Assembly: GCA_002404055.1 (NCBI GenBank)
Contig: DHIZ01000102.1
Location: 4,331-43,708 of the forward strand
Direction of reading: 5' to 3'
Origin: Chloroflexi bacterium UBA4733
GTDB lineage: Bacteria; Chloroflexota; UBA4733
DNA length: 39,378 nt
Shown here: positions 1-8,512 of the stretch, in pieces
Layout: each line of letters starts with the position of its first letter
Numbering within the stretch: position 1 is the stretch's first letter
Notes under the pieces: model-generated
Told to the model about the DNA's origin: nothing
Database searches by the model: none
The model's input: only the letters and a program-made list of their open reading frames with translations
Made by a program: the position numbers and the translations under genes

Positions 1-78
1 TACAGTTCGCAACTGGTGGATGATTCGAAGACGGCTGCTGCCCTGCCCGCGCTGGAAACGGCAGGTGTCGCCGTATGA
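1..78 (+). CDS. C-terminal end of an upstream gene, probably the partner ABC exporter half (partial)
   Basis: The first 25 codons of frame 1 are open and end in TGA at 76-78, reading YSSQLVDDSK then an Ala-rich tail. The stop overlaps the ATG of the next gene (75-77) as ATGA, the usual sign of translational coupling. Exporter halves of this type often end with a short LY-SQL/F motif plus a variable tail, and they commonly occur as two adjacent genes forming a heterodimer. The partner-subunit identity is inferred from this context. Only the tail is visible, so no domain can be checked. Confidence 0.5.
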   Translation, partial: YSSQLVDDSKTAAALPALETAGVAV

Positions 79-2048
79 TGGGCAACCGCGACTGGGCCTT
101 GCGCCAGGAGGCCCGCAAACCCACGGCCGTGGGGCAGACACTTGGTCGTTTCTGGCACTATTTCCGCCGTTTCAGCCATGTGCTGATCCTCGTCGCCGCG
201 CTGGTCGTCGTCAGCACCTACCTGCAGGTCAAGATTCCCGACCTGCTGGGTCAGGCCGTCGACTGCTACATGACGCCGGCCACCCAGGCCGCCCTGCTGC
301 AGCACGCCCCCGCCGCGGCAGCGGCTGCCTCACCCGGAGCAAAGACGAACTGCTGGTACGCGAATCTCGGCCCCCAGGCGACGACGGCGCAATACCTCGC
401 CGGGCTTGGCGGGCTAGTACTGCTGATCGTCGGCATCTTCGTTGCCACCTCCCTGCTCACCGGCCTGCAGTTCTTCCTGATGACCTATGTGGGCCAAAAC
501 GTGTTACGGGCCTTGCGCATCGACGTCTTCGCCCACATTCATCGCCTCTCGCTGGGCTACTTCACCAAGCACGAGGCCGGCGACGTGATGAGCCGCATCA
601 CCAACGACGCCGACACGATCCAGCAGGCGATCTCCTTCCCCCTGGTCAGCGTGGTCCAGGGCAGCCTGTTGATCGTCTGGATCGCCTTCAGCATGCTGCA
701 AGCGAATCCGGTCTACGCGGTTGTGGCGTTGGCCGTGACGCCCTTCATGTTCTGGGCGACCTCCTGGTTCTCGGCCCAGGCCCGCAACGCCTACCGCCAG
801 GTGCGCACCACCGTTGGCGATGTCAATGCCAGCCTGCAGGAGAACCTCTCAGCAGTACGCGAAGCACAAGCCTTCAATCGCGGCGAACAGAATATCCAGA
901 CCTTCTCGGAATCGAATGCGGCCTCGCGCGACGCCAGCATCCGGGCCGTCGCCTTCACCAGCGCGCTGTCACCGGCCCTGGAGGCACTGGGCTACGTCTC
1001 CATCGCTCTCGTCGCCGGCGTCGGCGGCATGCTCCTGCTCGGCGGCCATGGCCTGCCCGGCGGTGCCATATCGCTGGGCCTGATCGTCGCCTTCATCGCC
1101 TACACCCAACGCCTGAACCAGCCGGTCACCCAGATCTCCGTCATGTGGACGAATGTGCAGAGCGCCGTCGCCGGTGGCGAACGCATCTTCGGCTTGCTCG
1201 ACACCGTGCCCGACCTGCAAGACGAGCGCGGCGCCCGCCAGTTGCCGCCGATCAGCGGTCGCGTCACGTTCGACCGCGTCTGGGCCGAGTATGAGCCCGG
1301 CCAACCCGTGCTGCGCGACGTCAACCTGACCGCCGAGCCTGGCCAGACCATCGCCATCGTCGGTCCCACCGGCGCCGGCAAGACGACTATGGCCAACCTG
1401 ATCCCCCGCTTCTACGACGTCAGCGCCGGCTCGGTCACGATTGACGGCATCGACGTGCGCGACGTGACGGCCAGCAGCCTGCGCCGCCAGGTCGGCATCG
1501 TCTTGCAGGACTCCTTCCTCTTCAGCGACACGGTGATGAACAACATCCGCTACGGCCGCACCGGCGCGACTGACGAAGAAGTGATCGCCGCAGCCCGCCT
1601 GGCCCGCGCCGACGGCTTCATCGAACGCCTGCCCCAGCAGTACGACACGGTGCTGGGCGAGCGTGGCAGCGGCTTGAGCCTCGGCCAGCGCCAATTGCTG
1701 GCCATCGCCCGCGCCGCCCTGGCCAGCCCGCGCATCCTGATTCTGGACGAAGCGACATCCTCCGTGGATACGCGCACCGAACGCCTGATCCAGACGGCAC
1801 TGGAGGAGCTCCTGCGCGGTCGCACCTCCTTCGTGATCGCCCACCGCCTGAGCACCATCCGCCACGCCGACCAGGTGCTGGCCCTCAAAGACGGCCAGAT
1901 CATCGAGCGCGGCACCCACGAGGAACTTTTGGCAGCCCGCGGCTTCTACTTTGACCTGTATATGAGCCAGTTCCGGCGCGACATCGACTTTGCGGACGAG
2001 GTCGGGTCTCGCGTAGTATCCGCTCCCCGTCGTGTTGCTGAGGAGTAA
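75..2048 (+). CDS. ABC exporter half-transporter (fused permease-ATPase, MsbA/BmrA type)
   Basis: This 657-residue protein has an N-terminal six-helix exporter membrane domain (about residues 35-375) and a C-terminal ATPase domain. Walker A GPTGAGKTT is at 430-438, the signature LSLGQ at 534-538, and Walker B ILILDEA at 554-560 with catalytic Glu 559. The H-loop AHRLST follows. All ATPase motifs look intact, so this half should be catalytically competent. An Ala-rich insert with a Cys lies in the first extracellular loop (about 68-105). The start is ATG 75, overlapping the stop of the upstream gene; ATG 78 is an alternative. It probably works as a heterodimer with the upstream product in the cytoplasmic membrane. 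The substrate cannot be predicted. The last third of the gene is duplicated downstream at 3030-3553. Confidence 0.92.
   Translation: MMGNRDWALRQEARKPTAVGQTLGRFWHYFRRFSHVLILVAALVVVSTYLQVKIPDLLGQAVDCYMTPATQAALLQHAPAAAAAASPGAKTNCWYANLGPQATTAQYLAGLGGLVLLIVGIFVATSLLTGLQFFLMTYVGQNVLRALRIDVFAHIHRLSLGYFTKHEAGDVMSRITNDADTIQQAISFPLVSVVQGSLLIVWIAFSMLQANPVYAVVALAVTPFMFWATSWFSAQARNAYRQVRTTVGDVNASLQENLSAVREAQAFNRGEQNIQTFSESNAASRDASIRAVAFTSALSPALEALGYVSIALVAGVGGMLLLGGHGLPGGAISLGLIVAFIAYTQRLNQPVTQISVMWTNVQSAVAGGERIFGLLDTVPDLQDERGARQLPPISGRVTFDRVWAEYEPGQPVLRDVNLTAEPGQTIAIVGPTGAGKTTMANLIPRFYDVSAGSVTIDGIDVRDVTASSLRRQVGIVLQDSFLFSDTVMNNIRYGRTGATDEEVIAAARLARADGFIERLPQQYDTVLGERGSGLSLGQRQLLAIARAALASPRILILDEATSSVDTRTERLIQTALEELLRGRTSFVIAHRLSTIRHADQVLALKDGQIIERGTHEELLAARGFYFDLYMSQFRRDIDFADEVGSRVVSAPRRVAEE
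1455..1978 (+). repeat. Direct repeat, copy 1: end of the intact exporter ATPase domain
   Basis: This stretch matches 3030-3553 without gaps over about 524 bases, at roughly nine bases in ten by eye. It starts near GTGCGCGACGTGAC and runs to the codons for SQFRR. Most differences fall in third codon positions. Confidence 0.9.
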
Positions 2049-2096
2049 CTCCGAACCAGCGAATCGCCAGGCTCAGCGGACGTGGAAATCCGTCAC

Positions 2097-2531
2097 TCAC
2101 CGCTGCCCAAGGGCCAGCGCGATTTCCTCTTCCGTGAAGCTATCCGCTACTACCCCCTCCCTGATCAGGCGTTGGAGATCCGCCCAGCGGAAGAGCCGAT
2201 TCGCTGGACCAGCAGTGGCGGCGACCCACGCCACGAGCATCGCGCAGCGGATGCGGAACCGATCCGGGCGCGTGGGCTCTTGCGGCACCGTGATGATCCC
2301 CGCATGGGCCTCGCCGCGCGCCGCGAACTCCGTGTGCAGGCGGAAGAAGTGGTCGCGGTTCGTCGTGAGCAGTACCCACCCCTTCCGCGTGGCATGGCGC
2401 AGTTGCTCCGAGTCACTGCCGGCGACGGTCCCCTCCGCGCGCGGAGGGGTCACCTTGATCCCGCGCGCTTCGAGGAACGGAATCGCCGTATGGTCGGCGC
2501 ACTCATCGAAATAGACCGTCAGGGATGCCAT
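2097..2531 (-). CDS. DUF5615 PIN-like protein (putative toxin)
   Basis: This 144-residue protein matches the DUF5615 pattern. An early acidic pair follows a beta strand (VYFDE, Asp 9). A region around SDSEQL and then LLTTNRDHF (Asp 60) follow, and an H-x-GII stretch comes after. These elements correspond to the PIN-like fold seen in VapC-type RNases, although DUF5615 activity is less well proven. The gene begins 5 bases after the stop of the DUF433 gene, and DUF433-DUF5615 is a recurrent antitoxin-toxin pairing. The toxin role is inferred from family and neighbour. The pair lies on the opposite strand to, and between, two copies of an ABC exporter sequence. Confidence 0.82.
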   Translation of the reverse strand: MASLTVYFDECADHTAIPFLEARGIKVTPPRAEGTVAGSDSEQLRHATRKGWVLLTTNRDHFFRLHTEFAARGEAHAGIITVPQEPTRPDRFRIRCAMLVAWVAATAGPANRLFRWADLQRLIREGVVADSFTEEEIALALGQR

Positions 2532-2536
2532 CCGCC

Positions 2537-2848
2537 TTACAGCGGCGCGGCGTCGGACGCCTCGTCCGCAGCGATGAAGGCATCAATCGCGTCGCGATGC
2601 GTGCGATAGTAGGCGAGCGCATTGGCCACATCACCGGTCGTGAGCATGGGGAGCGCCTGGAGCACTTCCGCTAACTGGGGATAGGCGCGAGAGAGCAGCA
2701 CGACCGACTTCACAGGGACGCGTGTCCCCTCGATGATCGGCTCACCGCCGGCCCTGCCGGGGACGCAGACGATCCGCCGTCCCGCCGAACTATTGGGGGG
2801 AAGTGTGGGGGCAGTGCGGGTGTCATTTGGTGTCTGATCACGCGGCAT
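2537..2848 (-). CDS. DUF433 domain protein (putative antitoxin)
   Basis: The 103-residue product carries the DUF433 core GEPIIEGTRVPV, followed by a helical segment and LTTGDVANALAYY, the small winged-helix-like DNA-binding domain found in VapB45-type antitoxins. The first 30 residues are a low-complexity Thr/Pro-rich leader. The ATG at 2846-2848 is preceded by a strong GAGGAGGGAG ribosome binding site. It is the first gene of a two-gene unit with the DUF5615 protein. A perfect 12-base palindrome lies 30 bases upstream and may be its own operator. Confidence 0.82.
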   Translation of the reverse strand: MPRDQTPNDTRTAPTLPPNSSAGRRIVCVPGRAGGEPIIEGTRVPVKSVVLLSRAYPQLAEVLQALPMLTTGDVANALAYYRTHRDAIDAFIAADEASDAAPL

Positions 2849-2877
2849 GTGGCTCCCTCCTCACGCATGTTCCTGCA

Positions 2878-2889
2878 CAGTGTACACTG
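2878..2889. promoter_or_regulatory. Palindrome CAGTGTACACTG, candidate operator of the DUF433/DUF5615 pair
   Basis: This is a perfect 12-base inverted repeat 30 bases upstream of the DUF433 start codon, where autoregulating antitoxins usually bind. Its central GTGTACAC recurs in the palindrome ahead of the RHH antitoxin gene at 13969-13978. The operator function is inferred. Confidence 0.45.
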
Positions 2890-3029
2890 ACACCGGCGAT
2901 TACCACGAGGCGCGCATGTCACAGTGCAGCAAGAACGGGCCCTTTTTCTTGCATTCAGTATTATGACCGGAAGATGGCGGCTGCCAGCGAGTGGGGGAGG
3001 GGCAAGAAGTGGAGCGGACGTTTTACCGA

Positions 3030-3553
3030 GTGCGCGACGTGACTGCCAGCAGCCTGCGCCACCAGGTCGGCATCGTGTTGCAGGACTCCTTCCTCTTCAG
3101 CGACACGGTGATGAACAATATTCGCTACGGTCGCACCGGTGCCAGCGACGAGGAAGTGATCGCGGCAGCCCGCCTGGCGCGCGCTGACGGCTTCATCGAA
3201 CGCCTGCCCCAGCAGTACGAAACGGTGCTCGGCGAACGCGGCAGCGGCCTGAGCCTCGGCCAGCGCCAACTGCTGGCCATCGCCCGCGCCGCCCTGGCCG
3301 GCCCGCGCATCCTGATCCTGGACGAAGCGACATCCTCGGTGGACACACGCACCGAGCGCCTGATCCAGACGGCGCTGGAAGTACTCCTGCGCGGCCGCAC
3401 CTCCTTCGTGATCACCCACCGCCTGAGCACCATCCGGCACGCCGACCGGGTACTGGCCCTCAAAGACGGCCAGATCATCGAGCGCGGCACGCACGAGGAA
3501 CTGCTCCAAGCCCGCGGCTTCTACTACGACCTCTACATGAGCCAGTTCCGCCG
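3030..3553 (+). repeat. Direct repeat, copy 2: truncated exporter ATPase domain
   Basis: This is the partner of the repeat at 1455-1978, offset by 1575 bases with no internal gaps. Similarity begins abruptly at about 3030. The sequence just upstream (2900-3029) does not match the first gene. Confidence 0.9.
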
Positions 3554-3610
3554 GGTAACGACTTTGCGGAGGCGCTGCCGGAGGCTGCCGGGGCGGACGT
3601 CGGGCGGTAG
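3030..3610 (+). pseudogene. Truncated, frameshifted copy of the ABC exporter ATPase domain
   Basis: The copy keeps the signature LSLGQ, Walker B and the H-loop, but lacks the whole membrane domain and Walker A, so it cannot be a working transporter. A one-base loss near 3551-3553 throws the C-terminal tail out of frame. In the corrected frame the tail reads NDFAEALPEA and stops at 3608-3610, matching the DIDFADEV tail of the intact gene. The protein differs from the intact copy at only about nine residues in 175, and most base changes are silent. This suggests the copy was once a full, selected gene. An open frame continues upstream to about 2991, but no plausible start or domain is seen there. 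Confidence 0.85.
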
Positions 3611-3685
3611 GGTTCGCCTATTGCCAGATCTCAAAATCGTGCGGCGCCGGGCGTCTTACCGGCCAAGTGGTCGAAGCATTAGCAC

Positions 3686-4051
3686 ATGCACGACCTCAGG
3701 TCGTTCGGGGACCGCATCAAACTGCCCTGCTTCCCAGGCACGAATGAACTCTTCATGCTGGTCGTCGAGGATCGTGGCCGTCTGGTCGGCGGTGCGCTGG
3801 CCTTCCGGAGGAACCCGCGCGGTGTGACCCTGCGTATCATCGGGCTCGACCCCAGTGTCCGCGGCACGGGCTTTGGGCGCCGTCTGGTCGAGCGGATCGA
3901 GGAGGAAGCCGCCCACCTCGGTGTCGGCGCCATCAGCCTCGGGGCCGATGACGAGGCTATCGGCTTCTACACCCATCTCGGCTACGCGGAGGCAGGCGGC
4001 GCGCTGCACAAACAACTGGAGCGAGCAGACCTGACTGGTGCTGGTGACTAA
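3686..4051 (+). CDS. GNAT-family N-acetyltransferase
   Basis: This 121-residue protein shows the GNAT acetyl-CoA loop R59-G-T-G-F-G64, preceded by the beta strand LRIIGLDPSV and followed by the helix RRLVERIEEEA. Near the end FYTHLGYAEA is the usual last strand and loop. It transfers an acetyl group from acetyl-CoA to an amine; the substrate is not predictable. It is slightly short for the family (usually 140-160 residues), and an in-frame TAG lies just two codons before this ATG, so the start cannot be moved far upstream. No strong ribosome binding site is visible. Confidence 0.8.
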   Translation: MHDLRSFGDRIKLPCFPGTNELFMLVVEDRGRLVGGALAFRRNPRGVTLRIIGLDPSVRGTGFGRRLVERIEEEAAHLGVGAISLGADDEAIGFYTHLGYAEAGGALHKQLERADLTGAGD

Positions 4052-4134
4052 TCTGGACCGATCATGTCGGCGCGAAGGAAACGCAGCGTACCCAGCGACC
4101 TGTCAGTTCGACCGCAGCGCGCCGGACGAGGGGG

Positions 4135-5100
4135 TCAGCAGACGGCCGCCTGCTCGACGTAGCGCCGGATCTGCCGACACCAGGCCGCGTCCGCTCGCCG
4201 CCAGGGCGCGATCCCCCACCACAGCGCCCCTAGCCAGGCAAGCATGATGGCCGCCAGCCGCTCCAGCTCTGATCCGTTGGGTGCGTGCAGGCCGCGCTCG
4301 CGCCGCAGCGCCGCCATCCGTTGCACCATGCGGACGTCGGCGGTGCTGCAGAGCGCCTGGCAGTAGGCCCCGTCCCAGGCCCAGGGCGCGACGCGCGGGA
4401 TCGGGTCGACGAGGAGGACGCGTTCCCCCTCGGGCGGCGCCGTCCGAGAGAGGGCGTTCCCGGTGTGAAGGTCGCCGAAGCAGACCTCCAGGCCGCACAC
4501 CGCCGACACCCACGCCCAGTCGCCCTCCAACCGGGCGAGCACGCCGGCCAGCGGACCGGGGCACCCCTCGCGCAGCCCGAGCTCCAGCCAGCGGCGCGTG
4601 GCGTCGAAGCTCTCCATGCCGACGTAGCAGCGGTCGACCCCTTGCGCGGCCACCTGGAAGCGCACCGCCGCCTCCGCCAGCAGGTCGAAGCGGCGGTCGC
4701 CCCAGGCGGACCCCCAGGCGGCCGAGAGCAGGTGGGGCACGCGCTCCAGCACCAGCCAGCGCAACGGGCGCGACCCCAGGCGCTCGCCGCCCGCCAGTAC
4801 CCACGGCACGAGCTCGGGCGCCTGCTCGCCGAGCGCGAGCATCCAGTGCAGTTCCCAGGGCGAGGCGTCCAGCTTGACCAGCACCGGCAGGTCGCCGGCG
4901 GACCAGATCCCCCCGAGGAACAGGCGGTGCGTGTGCGCGGCCGGCTGGGTCGGATGCAGATCGACCAGGCGGCCGGCCGTGCGCGGATCAGTGGCCAGCG
5001 CCGCGATCAACGCCGCCACCTCGGCCGGTTCGGAGCACGAGGCCACGTCGCCGTCAGCCGCCAGGGTGGGAGGGATGATCGGCTCTGCTGCTTCTGCCAC
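4135..5100 (-). CDS. Aminoglycoside phosphotransferase (APH)-like kinase
   Basis: The product is 321 residues if the GTG at 5098-5100 is used. That start is preferred because GGAGAGG lies 7 bases upstream. A longer frame reaches an ATG at 5217 but adds an unusual leader and no good ribosome site. The family's catalytic loop is present as G-D-L-H-T-G-N (Asp 210, Asn 215), followed by the metal-binding Asp 232 in LLVDPI. This is the protein-kinase-like fold of small-molecule kinases such as APH, choline kinase and homoserine kinase. The substrate is unknown and antibiotic resistance should not be assumed. It is very Ala/Leu/Arg rich. It is divergent from the histidine phosphatase gene. Confidence 0.75.
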   Translation of the reverse strand: MAEAAEPIIPPTLAADGDVASCSEPAEVAALIAALATDPRTAGRLVDLHPTQPAAHTHRLFLGGIWSAGDLPVLVKLDASPWELHWMLALGEQAPELVPWVLAGGERLGSRPLRWLVLERVPHLLSAAWGSAWGDRRFDLLAEAAVRFQVAAQGVDRCYVGMESFDATRRWLELGLREGCPGPLAGVLARLEGDWAWVSAVCGLEVCFGDLHTGNALSRTAPPEGERVLLVDPIPRVAPWAWDGAYCQALCSTADVRMVQRMAALRRERGLHAPNGSELERLAAIMLAWLGALWWGIAPWRRADAAWCRQIRRYVEQAAVC

Positions 5101-5324
5101 GATCGTGCCTCTCCAGGTGAAGAGCGGATGGGGCTGACGCCTCGCTGGTGAGCACGAGAAGCCGCCAGGGTGAACGCCAGCCACCGGCGCGTCAGTTGCC
5201 TTCCAAGGCGCAGACATGGTACCAGAGGACAGTGCCCACCTTGCCCAACTCCGCGCCGCTAGAGACGAATTGAATCCAGTAAAATAGACGGAACAGCAAT
5301 TGATTCTGAGGGAGGCGCTGAAAG

Positions 5325-5975
5325 TTGAACGTTGATAGAGGCATGCCAGCCTTCGATGGCAAAGACTATCGTGAATTCCAACGTAGCACAGTATCCGGTA
5401 TGGGTAACGAGCCTGCCCGCCTCATCTGCCTTCGCCACGCCGAGGCCGAGAGGATAACCACGCAGCTAGCTGGCCTTCCGGACCCCTCCCTGACCGCGCG
5501 GGGCCGGGATCAGGCTGCTGCGGCCGCGAGCCGGTTGCGTAGCGAGCAGGCCGGAATGGTCTATGCAAGCTCCGCCGTTCGATCGCGCCAAACAGCTGCG
5601 ATCATCGCTGAGAGGCTTGGCCTGCAGATCGTGGTGATGCCTGCGCTATCTGAGGTCGCCGTCGCCGCCCAGGTGCTGGAGGCCTGGATCGTCCACGGTG
5701 ATCTCGGTGCCCGAGTAGCTGATGGCGAAACCGGCCACGCCGTCGCATCGCGCGTCACCGCAGCCCTGGCAGAGATCGCCGCAGCCTGCGCTGACCAACC
5801 CGCGATCGTCGTCGGCCACGTCGCGAGCCTAACCACCGCCATAAGCGTGCTCTGCTGCAATGGACTATCTTTATGGGGAGCCCCGCTCCCGCATGCCATT
5901 CCCTTTCCCCTCACCCGCGAGGGCGCGCGTTGGCAAGTTCAATGGCCAACCCTCAGCAAACCGCCGACGGTCTAG
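5325..5975 (+). CDS. Histidine phosphatase family protein (phosphoglycerate-mutase-like)
   Basis: This 216-residue protein carries the LRHAEAE form of the family RHG motif (His 38 is the phospho-acceptor). The second half contains VVGHVA with His 165. A conserved SSAVRSRQTA segment lies between them, as in SixA/CobC-like phosphatases. The reaction is hydrolysis of a phosphomonoester through a phosphohistidine; the substrate is unknown. The TTG at 5325 is supported by GAGGGAGG at 5308-5315. ATG 5341 and ATG 5400 are alternatives, and the last lies just ahead of the conserved domain. Confidence 0.8.
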   Translation: MNVDRGMPAFDGKDYREFQRSTVSGMGNEPARLICLRHAEAERITTQLAGLPDPSLTARGRDQAAAAASRLRSEQAGMVYASSAVRSRQTAAIIAERLGLQIVVMPALSEVAVAAQVLEAWIVHGDLGARVADGETGHAVASRVTAALAEIAAACADQPAIVVGHVASLTTAISVLCCNGLSLWGAPLPHAIPFPLTREGARWQVQWPTLSKPPTV

Positions 5976-6290
5976 GATCACCAGGCGGACACCGATGGCA
6001 AGGTTCGAATTGGCTCCCGATGGGAGCGCCTCTTCTCGGCCGGACCGCAACGCGAGGCATCAGCCGTCTACGGCAGGGGATCTTGAACCCACCCTGTGTG
6101 CCAATCGTGTGCCACACCAAGCCGCTGGGGCCGCCTGAAATCGAAATAATATGCGGATCGACCACGACCTGCGCCTCGCGGAAAGCCACCTGATCTGACA
6201 CCCGGCGACCTGCGACTCTGCCACGATGCGAGACTGGAGGCCCCGCTGCTCGTGGGCCGGATCGTGTCGCCGCTCACGGCCGCTGCGGCG
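5976..6290. other. Gene-free stretch between the phosphatase and the MFS gene
   Basis: About 315 bases separate the two convergent genes. I see no credible reading frame, terminator with a T-run, or RNA gene. TGTGCCA occurs twice close together near 6098-6114, which may be chance. Confidence 0.5.
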
Positions 6291-7628
6291 TCAGGCGCCC
6301 GGCGTGGGATCACCGCTCGACAGGGACGAAGACGAATTGGACGCCGGCAAGGCGCGCAAGGCCGCCAGCGGCGACGCGCGCAGCCAGAGGGCGACGCCGA
6401 CCAATCCTGCCGCTGCGATCGCGAGCGCTGGTCGCAGCCCAATCACCTGACCCAGGAAGCCGCCCATGAGCGCCCCCGCCGCCATCGCCCCGTAGGCCAC
6501 CACCCGGACCGTCGCGTTCACCCGGCCCTGGACGGTCGGCGGCGGGATTGTCTGCGTCAGCGTGTGGAGGATGACATCATTGACCGCGCCGGCCAGGCCG
6601 TCTCCGGCGCGCGAGAGCGCGAGCAGCCCCACCGCGAGGAGCGCGGGGCCGCCGGCCAGCGGCACGAGGAGCGCCATGCCGCCGCTCAGCAGCCGCGACG
6701 CGACCAGCGCCGGCCCGGCGCCGAAGCGGCCGACGATCCTGCCGCTCAGGATCGCGCCGAGGAGGGCAGTGGGGCCGCCAGCGGCGACGATCCCGCCGAG
6801 CGCGGCTGGGCCGATGCCGAGTTCCCGGGTGGCGTAGAGCACGTACACGGCGCCGCCCATAGTGGAGAACAGCGCGCCGACAGCGGTGGCGAGGGTGGCC
6901 GGTCGCAGGAGGGGCTCGTGCCAGACCTGGCGCATCCCCGCCGCGACCTCGCCGCGCACGTCGAGTGAAGCGCTGGGCGGCGACGCCTCGGGCGCGCGAA
7001 TCTGGAGCATGCAGCCGATCGAGACCAGGAAGGACAGCGCATCTATGGCGAGCGCAAACGGGGCGGAGAGGAGCTGGACGAGCAGTCCGCCCAGCCCCGG
7101 GCCGGCGATCTGGGCGACCGCGCTGCTTCCGTGGAGCTTGCTGTTCGCTTCGATCAGGTGATCGGCCGACAATAAGCTTGGCAGGAAGGCCGGATAGGCG
7201 ACCACGAAGAAGATCGTACTGGTACCGGAGAGGAAGGCGACGGCGTAGAGCTGCGGCATCCCCAGCACGCCGAGCAGGGCCGCAACCGGGATGGAGCCGA
7301 TGAGTAGGGCGCGCGCAAGATTGGCGGCGATCAGCACCGGGCGCCGCCGCACGCGGTCAACCCAGACGCCGATGAACAACCCGAACAGGACCGCTGGCGA
7401 GGTCTGCGCGGCCGAGAGCAGGCCCATCTGGGCGGCGTTGGCGCCCAGCGTGAGGGCGGCGGTGAGCGGTAAGGCGAGCGTCGTCACCTGGGAGCCGAAC
7501 AGGCTGACGGTCTCGCCCAGCCAGAAGGCGGCGAAATCCGAGCGAGCGCTACGCTCCCGCCGATGCGGCAGCCGAAGATCGGAGTAGAGCATGACCACCT
7601 CGCGGCAGCGAGGCGGGGCTACTGCCAT
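6291..7628 (-). CDS. MFS transporter, drug-efflux/EntS-like
   Basis: This 445-residue membrane protein has about 12 hydrophobic helices. Between helices 2 and 3 lies the MFS motif-A-like loop GVWVDRVRRR (residues 87-96). The pattern, with an RGRVNA-type loop in the second half, resembles the MFS_3/enterobactin-exporter-like group common next to resistance or secondary-metabolite genes. It probably exports a small molecule by proton antiport. The start is uncertain: the first ATG (7626-7628) has no clear ribosome site, and an internal ATG 12 codons later is equally possible. The C-terminus is a Ser-rich tail. Confidence 0.85.
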   Translation of the reverse strand: MAVAPPRCREVVMLYSDLRLPHRRERSARSDFAAFWLGETVSLFGSQVTTLALPLTAALTLGANAAQMGLLSAAQTSPAVLFGLFIGVWVDRVRRRPVLIAANLARALLIGSIPVAALLGVLGMPQLYAVAFLSGTSTIFFVVAYPAFLPSLLSADHLIEANSKLHGSSAVAQIAGPGLGGLLVQLLSAPFALAIDALSFLVSIGCMLQIRAPEASPPSASLDVRGEVAAGMRQVWHEPLLRPATLATAVGALFSTMGGAVYVLYATRELGIGPAALGGIVAAGGPTALLGAILSGRIVGRFGAGPALVASRLLSGGMALLVPLAGGPALLAVGLLALSRAGDGLAGAVNDVILHTLTQTIPPPTVQGRVNATVRVVAYGAMAAGALMGGFLGQVIGLRPALAIAAAGLVGVALWLRASPLAALRALPASNSSSSLSSGDPTPGA

Positions 7629-7831
7629 ACCGACGCGTCATGCGGGCGCCCACCCGACCCCGTCGATGCCGGGAGTATACCAGCGCCGTGGCGCGCTGGA
7701 AGTCTAGGCAGGCGTTGCCCACATGGAGCCTGACCACGCCGCAACGCTCAACCGACAGCACTGGGACGCGATTCGCAAGCAGCGGACGAGAACCGATAAT
7801 CCGCCGTCATCGGGCTGCCGCCGAAAGCTGT

Positions 7832-8419
7832 TCACCACAACTCGAAAAACTCCTCGCTGCCGAGGGCGGGAATGACCTTGGCCGCCAGTGTTTCGATGTC
7901 GCCTATGCTCATGAGGTTCAACCAATCGGGCAGACTGAGCAGGTAGCACCGCCGTTGCACTGAGAAGGTGCGGCGTCCGGCATCCAGCAAGGAGAAGCGC
8001 AAGACCGGATCATAGCGGGCGGTGCGGTCGAGCCGGGCCTGGGTCATCGCCAACCGGGACGCGGTAAGGCGCCCGTTCATACCCAGGATTTCCGCGGCCT
8101 CGTCGATATCCATGCCCGACCGCTCGTAGACCTCAATGCGGTCGGATCGCGCAACGACGCGATACCGGCTCGGGTGGGGATGCCGCCCCACCGCCGCTTT
8201 GACCGTTGCCACCTCCTCAGGCCTAAAGATGCTTGGGGCGTCCTTGACCAGCGAGACGACGCCGTTCACGCTCTCGCTGATCCGGTAGCCGGGAGGAAGG
8301 ACCTCGACCGGTTCGGCCGGGCGCTCCCGATTGAAGACATAACGGCCCTTGCCGGTGCGTGTCACCGCTCGCCCCAGGTAGTAGAGGACACCCTTGCGAT
8401 TGGTATGCATAATGGGCAC
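7832..8419 (-). CDS. Conserved-looking protein of unknown function, 195 residues
   Basis: I do not recognise a named domain. The N-terminal third reads KGVLYYLGRAVTRTGK, suggesting a small beta-rich domain. The middle has a hydrophobic strand/helix pattern, and the end is acidic and aromatic (EEFFELW). No membrane segment or signal peptide is seen. GTG at 8417-8419 is preferred as start because GAGAGGGGG lies 6 bases upstream; the ATG at 8437 places that purine run inside the gene. It is divergent from the Uma2-type gene, with a 93-base shared upstream region. Confidence 0.6.
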   Translation of the reverse strand: MPIMHTNRKGVLYYLGRAVTRTGKGRYVFNRERPAEPVEVLPPGYRISESVNGVVSLVKDAPSIFRPEEVATVKAAVGRHPHPSRYRVVARSDRIEVYERSGMDIDEAAEILGMNGRLTASRLAMTQARLDRTARYDPVLRFSLLDAGRRTFSVQRRCYLLSLPDWLNLMSIGDIETLAAKVIPALGSEEFFELW

Positions 8420-8512
8420 GAGATACCCCCTCTCCATAGTACCTGCTCGCGGCGGCGTGCTAAACTGCCGAGGGACGCCCCTCAGCAGCCGGGCTCAAGA
8501 GCAGGGAAGCCG

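Noticed and set aside
20..1294. Long open frame of 424 codons on the plus strand in another frame of the first ABC exporter
   Set aside because: Arg/Pro/His-rich shadow of a clear exporter gene; no domain, typical of GC-rich DNA.
969..1919. 316-codon antisense frame over the ABC exporter
   Set aside because: Mirror of the ATPase coding pattern; the same shadow appears over the truncated copy, so it follows the sense codons.
5995..6030. GGTTCGAAT, resembling a tRNA T-loop
   Set aside because: The flanking bases do not form the 5-pair T-stem and no anticodon arm is found.
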